Shown: positions 5,425 to 9,179 of the stretch, piece after piece
Layout: each line of letters starts with the position of its first letter
How positions within the stretch are numbered: the first letter of the stretch is position 1
Assembly (NCBI GenBank): GCA_024404655.1
Contig: JAKSPR010000099.1
Location: forward strand, 1-9,179
Source: Clostridia bacterium
GTDB lineage: Bacteria > Bacillota > Clostridia > Oscillospirales > CAG-272
DNA length: 9,179 nt
Direction of reading: 5' to 3'
Translations under genes and position numbers: made by a program
Notes under the pieces: model-generated
The model's input: the letters and a program-made list of their open reading frames with translations, nothing else
What the model was told of the DNA's origin: nothing
Database searches by the model: none

Positions 5425-6822
5425 ATGAAATTTGCTTTATATTTCGGAAACCGCGGCTTTATGCCCGCAGAACTCATTGAAGGCGCACGGGAGGACATGG
5501 TCAAGGCCGTGACCGACGCAGGCTATGAATATCTTATCATGGACAAGGACGCCACCCGCTACGGTGCCGTTGAGACCAGAGACGAGGGCAGACTGTACCA
5601 TGACTGGCTGAAATCCCATGAGGGCGAATATGACGGCGTGATCCTCTGTATGCCCATTTTCATAGACGAAAACGGCGCAGCTGCTGCGCTGCAGGATGCC
5701 GGTGTTCCGATCCTCATGCAGGCATATCCCGATGAAATCGGCAAAATGGACTTCAAGCACCGCAGAGACGCTTTCTGCGGCAAGTTCTCCGTCACTGACG
5801 TATTCTATCAGTACCGCATCCCCTTTACCGTCATGAAGCCCCATGTCGTTCATCCGCTGTCCGATGCATTCCGTGCAAATCTTGATGATTTTGCCGCTGT
5901 CTGCCGCGTGGTCAAGGGCATGAAGCGGTTCAATCTCGGCTGTATCGGTGCCAGAACCACAGCATTCAAGACTGTCCGCTTTGATGAAGTTACCCTCCAG
6001 CGCTACGGCATCAACGTTGAGAGTTTTGATCTGTCCGAGTTGATCTTTAAGGTGAATGCAAAGGCTGATGACGACGCAAAGGTCCTTGCAAAGATTGAGC
6101 GGCTTGAAAACTATACCGATTTCTCGCTGGTTCCCCAAAAGAACAAGCTGACCCTTGCCAAGATTTCCGTCGTCATCGACGAGTATATTGATGAATATCA
6201 TCTTGACGCTGTCACCCTGCGCTGCTGGAACGAGATGGAGACCATTCTGCGTGTCTGCCCCTGTGTCCTCATTTCCGAGCTCAACGATCGCGGTATCGTC
6301 TGCTCCTGCGAAATCGACCTGACCAGCGCTATCACCATGCGCGCGATGGCTCTTGCTTCCGGCAAGCCTACTGCCTGCCTTGACTGGAACAACAACTACG
6401 GTGAGGATGAAAACAAAGTCATCCTGTTCCACTGCGGACCGGTTGCCCAGACCCTGATGGACGGCAAGGGTACCGTCACCGAACATAAGATGTTTGCCAA
6501 AGGCGATCCCGGCAGCGGATGGGGCTCCAACGAAGGCAGAATCAAAGCCTTTGATATGACCTATTCCAACGGCTTTACCGAGGACGGCAAACTGAAAGTC
6601 TATACCGCAGAAGCAAAGTTCACAGGTGAACCCATTGAGGGTGCCTTCTTCGGCTGCGGCGGCGTCGCAGAGATCCCGGATCTTCAGAATAAGCTCCTGA
6701 AACTGGCAAAGAACGGCTTCAAGCACCACACCACCGTCGGTATGGGCCACATGAAGCGCATCCTTGATGAGGCGTTCTCCACCTATCTCGGCTACGAACT
6801 GATCGACATTGAAGGCAAATAA
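5425..6822 (+). CDS. L-fucose/L-arabinose isomerase-like sugar isomerase
   Basis: A 465-residue cytoplasmic protein of the fucose/arabinose isomerase superfamily, which interconverts an aldose and its ketose using a divalent metal. The N-terminal half is a substrate-handling alpha/beta region (MPIFIDENGAAAALQ near 77-91; LGCIGARTTAF near 171-181). The C-terminal half has the family signature: a cysteine-rich stretch before CEID with Glu296, LDWNNN with Asp320, FHCGP with His336, and a late histidine cluster (His434/435, His442). Glu296, Asp320 and one of the late histidines are the probable metal ligands, by analogy with FucI. It is shorter than classical FucI (about 590 residues), like other Firmicutes members of uncertain substrate. 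ATG 5425 is preferred to in-frame ATG 5404 because GGCGGA (5410-5415) lies 9 bases before it. First gene of a three-gene operon; 30 bases separate it from the next gene. Family is likely; sugar specificity is unknown. Confidence 0.85.
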   Translation: MKFALYFGNRGFMPAELIEGAREDMVKAVTDAGYEYLIMDKDATRYGAVETRDEGRLYHDWLKSHEGEYDGVILCMPIFIDENGAAAALQDAGVPILMQAYPDEIGKMDFKHRRDAFCGKFSVTDVFYQYRIPFTVMKPHVVHPLSDAFRANLDDFAAVCRVVKGMKRFNLGCIGARTTAFKTVRFDEVTLQRYGINVESFDLSELIFKVNAKADDDAKVLAKIERLENYTDFSLVPQKNKLTLAKISVVIDEYIDEYHLDAVTLRCWNEMETILRVCPCVLISELNDRGIVCSCEIDLTSAITMRAMALASGKPTACLDWNNNYGEDENKVILFHCGPVAQTLMDGKGTVTEHKMFAKGDPGSGWGSNEGRIKAFDMTYSNGFTEDGKLKVYTAEAKFTGEPIEGAFFGCGGVAEIPDLQNKLLKLAKNGFKHHTTVGMGHMKRILDEAFSTYLGYELIDIEGK

Positions 6823-6852
6823 CCGAAGGACAGACGGAAAGGAGACTTTCAG

Positions 6853-7812
6853 ATGAACGAATATATAGGCAACCCCGCCCAGATGTACGGTGCGGAGGAG
6901 GTACGGCTTGTCGGCGGCAAAGGCGACGGCATGCGGCTTCTGAACGTCAGAAACGGCGCAGGACTGGATTTCACGGTCTCCCTTGACCGCTGTGCGGATA
7001 TCTCTCGTCTTTCCTACAAGGGCGTCAATTACGGCTATTTTGCTCCTTGCGGCTATGTGTCCCCGAAATATTACGACAACAAAGGCGCAGGCTTCCTGAA
7101 ATCCTTCACGGCAGGTTTTTTCACCACCTGCGGGCTGACCGCGGTCGGCACCCCCTGTACCGATGACGGTGAAGAACTGCCCCTGCACGGCACCATTTCC
7201 AATACGCCCTGTGAAAGCTATGCACAGTGGGTCCGGGACGGCATTCTTCATATCCGTGCGACCGTCCGTGATGCAGCACTGTTTGCCCATCAGCTCGTTC
7301 TGGAACGGGAATACTGTATCCCGCTGTTTGGCGATACGATCTCCATGACAGATACGGTGACGAATGTCGGCTCTACGACTGCACCCCTTGAAATGCTCTA
7401 TCACTGCAACGTCGGTTATCCGCTGCTGTCTGAAACGGCAAGGGTCACAATCCCCGCAAGCGAGGTCACGCCCCGCAATGCCCATGCGGCAGCGGGACTG
7501 AGTGCCTGCCTTACCATGGAAAAGCCGCAGCGCGGATATGAGGAGATGTGCTATTATCACAAGATGTCCGGCAGGACTGCGGCGTCCATTTCCAATGAGA
7601 GTGTCGGACGTGCGCTTTCCATCGAATTTGACTGCGCGGAACTCGGCTGCTTTACGGAGTGGAAGATGATGGGCGAGCATGATTATGTGCTCGGTCTTGA
7701 ACCCGGCAACTGTTACCCTGACGGGCGTGATGTGATGCGGGAAAAAGGGATTCTTGAATTTCTCGAACCCGGTGCGCAGAAGACCCACCATCTCACCTTC
7801 CGCTTTGCCTGA
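6853..7812 (+). CDS. DUF4432 family aldose 1-epimerase-like protein
   Basis: A 319-residue protein of the DUF4432 branch of the galactose-mutarotase-like beta-sandwich fold, expected to bind a free sugar and probably interconvert its anomers or epimers. Family marks: SLDRCADISRLSYKG (43-57), PCGYVSP, a GFFTTCGLTAVG strand (88-99), PLHGTISN with His112, MLYHCNVGYPLL with His184, and LGLEPGNC with Glu283, the last two matching the His/Glu catalytic pair of mutarotases. It has no signal peptide. A strong site AAAGGAG (6838-6844) lies 8 bases before the ATG. Second gene in the operon, 30 bases after the isomerase and 15 before the phosphoesterase. The context suggests it supplies the right anomer of the aldose to the isomerase. 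Family is firm; exact reaction is inferred. Confidence 0.88.
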   Translation: MNEYIGNPAQMYGAEEVRLVGGKGDGMRLLNVRNGAGLDFTVSLDRCADISRLSYKGVNYGYFAPCGYVSPKYYDNKGAGFLKSFTAGFFTTCGLTAVGTPCTDDGEELPLHGTISNTPCESYAQWVRDGILHIRATVRDAALFAHQLVLEREYCIPLFGDTISMTDTVTNVGSTTAPLEMLYHCNVGYPLLSETARVTIPASEVTPRNAHAAAGLSACLTMEKPQRGYEEMCYYHKMSGRTAASISNESVGRALSIEFDCAELGCFTEWKMMGEHDYVLGLEPGNCYPDGRDVMREKGILEFLEPGAQKTHHLTFRFA

Positions 7813-7827
7813 ACAGAGGACGGTAAT

Positions 7828-8739
7828 ATGCTGACTTTCTGTGTTTTTTCCGATTATCATTACTGGAAGACCCATTATCCCCAGTCTGCGGACGGTCTGC
7901 AGGCGATCCTTGCGCGTGCTGATACGGAACATGCTGATTTTATCATCCACTGCGGGGATTTCTGTCATAATGCGCCGGAGGCTCCGGAGCTTGTGAAAGC
8001 CTATACCGACAATCCTTACCATATTCCGGCGTTCGGCGTCATCGGCAATCACGAGGTCGAGGCGGCGGATGATCTGAACGATGTTCTCCGGGTTTACGGG
8101 ATGCAGCATCAGTTCGAGTATCGGGATATCAAGGGTTATCGGCTCATCATCCTTGATACCAACTATTTTGTTGACCCCGACAGCGAGGAACTGCTCCACA
8201 ATCCGCCAAGAAGCCACAGCCGCCCCAACGGCGACCATCTGACCCCGGAACAGCTCGCATGGCTCGAACGTACCATTGAGGATTCCACCTATCCCTGTAT
8301 TCTGTTTTCTCATGCGACCTTTGAATCTGCCGTCGGATGTCCGGAGGCAGAAACAGTGCGTGAAATTTTAGGCCGGGCAAACGAAAAAACGCCGGGTAAA
8401 GTCCTTATGTGCTTAAACGGTCATTATCACCGCAACAGTATTGCAAAGGCCGATGGGATCGTCTGGTTTGACGTCAATGCCGTCTACAATGTGGAGTGGC
8501 AGCCAAAGGAGAACACACTGCTGCCGGAGGGATTCCGTTCGTCCGCACGCATGGCAAAGAACTGCTGCTATTCCCGCGATCCGCTGTGTGCCATTGTCCG
8601 TGTTGATGGTGCTCACATTACGATCGAGGGCATGGAGAGCGAATTCCTATATGGCGCTTCCCCCGAAAAACTAGGCTGGCCGGACTGCAATCGCTTTGGC
8701 AGACGGGCAGAAGCACGGATTTCGAGCGCTGAATTCTGA
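7828..8739 (+). CDS. Calcineurin-like metallophosphoesterase
   Basis: A 303-residue cytoplasmic enzyme with the full two-metal calcineurin-like phosphoesterase motif set: D9-x-H11 in SDYHYW, G43-D44 in HCGDF, G73-N74-H75-E76 in IGNHE, S161-H162 in FSHA, and G198-H199-Y200-H201 in NGHYH. All metal-binding residues are present, so catalysis is expected. Members hydrolyse cyclic nucleotides, sugar phosphates, nucleotides or phosphodiesters, and the sequence does not tell which. AGAGGA (7815-7820) sits 7 bases before the ATG, and the gene follows the epimerase gene by only 15 bases, so it is co-transcribed with sugar-metabolism genes. A sugar-phosphate or phosphorylated-glycan substrate is a reasonable guess but unproven. 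Last gene of the operon; a strong terminator follows. Confidence 0.88.
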   Translation: MLTFCVFSDYHYWKTHYPQSADGLQAILARADTEHADFIIHCGDFCHNAPEAPELVKAYTDNPYHIPAFGVIGNHEVEAADDLNDVLRVYGMQHQFEYRDIKGYRLIILDTNYFVDPDSEELLHNPPRSHSRPNGDHLTPEQLAWLERTIEDSTYPCILFSHATFESAVGCPEAETVREILGRANEKTPGKVLMCLNGHYHRNSIAKADGIVWFDVNAVYNVEWQPKENTLLPEGFRSSARMAKNCCYSRDPLCAIVRVDGAHITIEGMESEFLYGASPEKLGWPDCNRFGRRAEARISSAEF

Positions 8740-8751
8740 TAACAAAGAAAA

Positions 8752-8802
8752 ACGGCACAGAACGCCGCTCCCGCAAAAGGGACGCGGAACGGTCTGTGCC
8801 GT
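8752..8802. terminator. Bidirectional terminator between phosphoesterase and thioesterase genes
   Basis: An outer perfect 10-bp stem ACGGCACAGA (8752-8761) / TCTGTGCCGT (8793-8802) encloses an inner stem CCGC-TCCC / GGGA-c-GCGG (8765-8772 with 8779-8787) and a GCAAAA loop. Tails: GTCTTTATT on +, and TTTTTCTTTG on -. The stem is long and strong, with T-rich sequence on both sides, in a 76-bp convergent gap. Confidence 0.88.
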
Positions 8803-8815
8803 GTCTTTATTCCGT

Positions 8816-9179
8816 TTACGCTTTATTGAAACAGTTCATGACTGCATAGGCAATGACCGCACCAAGGTCATCTTTGATGGTGACAGCAAGAACAGTCATA
8901 GCCCGACCTGCTTTGATCGGTTCCGCTTCACCGAAAAGGACAGATCCTTTTGATGATGAGAGAAACTGGATGTTTGCAGTCGTCGTGACAGACAGAACAC
9001 CGCAGGAATTTGCTGCGACCGCCGCGGTAAAATCCGCCAGTGTGAAGATCGCGCCGCCCATGACGGCGTTGTTGGCGTTCTTGTGCTGCGGGGTCAGCTC
9101 CATGCGGCAGAGTGCCCGATGTTCACCGACTTCTTCAATGGTGATCCCTGCCTGCTCAACAGCAAAAAGATCTTTTGAA
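8816..9179 (-). CDS. PaaI-like hotdog-fold thioesterase, 5' truncated
   Basis: The C-terminal 121 residues or so of a small acyl-CoA thioesterase of the PaaI / hotdog family, which hydrolyses the thioester bond of aryl- or acyl-CoA. The frame stays open to the window end, so the true start is outside; the ATG at 9103 is internal. Upstream codons read DLFAVEQAGITIEEVGEHRA, then the family core HKNANNAVMGGAIFTLADF, the long hotdog helix carrying the active-site region (VMGG in place of the more common VHGG), then TTTANIQFLSS and a closing strand near KAGRAMTVLAVTI. Usual family length is about 130-150 residues, so little is missing. It is convergent with the sugar operon and is probably an unrelated housekeeping gene. 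Confidence 0.85.
   Translation of the reverse strand, partial: SKDLFAVEQAGITIEEVGEHRALCRMELTPQHKNANNAVMGGAIFTLADFTAAVAANSCGVLSVTTTANIQFLSSSKGSVLFGEAEPIKAGRAMTVLAVTIKDDLGAVIAYAVMNCFNKA

Noticed and set aside
5437..8313. A 958-codon open frame on the - strand covering the isomerase, epimerase and phosphoesterase genes
   Set aside because: It is codon-aligned with all three + genes, which share one frame. It stays open only because those genes avoid TTA, CTA and TCA codons. Its translation shows no domain motifs, whereas the + frames carry full family signatures.

Overview
The window looks like a piece of chromosome from a gut-type Clostridia bacterium, perhaps of the Oscillospiraceae/Ruminococcaceae kind. 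This rests on moderate GC, AGGAG-type ribosome sites, lipoprotein sugar-binding and DUF4838 proteins, and a PocR-AraC regulator. No rRNA or marker gene is present, so the placement is an inference. The content is a carbohydrate-scavenging locus. I see no mobile element, CRISPR array, tRNA or phage gene.

Layout from left to right: (1) the 3' part of a sugar ABC-transporter solute-binding lipoprotein on +, cut by the window start; (2) a GH5-type glycoside hydrolase on - without a signal peptide; (3) a divergent promoter region; (4) a 717-residue DUF4838 lipoprotein on + with a consensus -35/-10 promoter; (5) an AraC-family regulator with an N-terminal PocR sensor domain on -; (6) a second divergent region with overlapping promoters and a 21-bp-spaced direct repeat; (7) a three-gene operon on + coding for an L-fucose/L-arabinose isomerase-like enzyme, a DUF4432 aldose-epimerase-like protein and a calcineurin-like metallophosphoesterase; (8) the 3' part of a PaaI-like hotdog thioesterase on -, cut by the window end. 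The three convergent junctions (922/997, 4420/4475, 8739/8816) are only 54-76 bp long, and each holds a long inverted repeat that can serve as a terminator in both directions.

A working model, which is inference: the surface-anchored DUF4838 protein trims or binds a host or plant glycan. The binding-protein-dependent transporter imports the products, and the cytoplasmic GH5 enzyme splits imported glycosides. The freed aldose is equilibrated between anomers by the DUF4432 protein and converted to a ketose by the isomerase. The PocR-AraC protein probably controls the isomerase operon across the shared 113-bp intergenic region. No sugar kinase or aldolase is encoded here, so the pathway must be completed elsewhere. 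The sugar itself cannot be named from the sequence.
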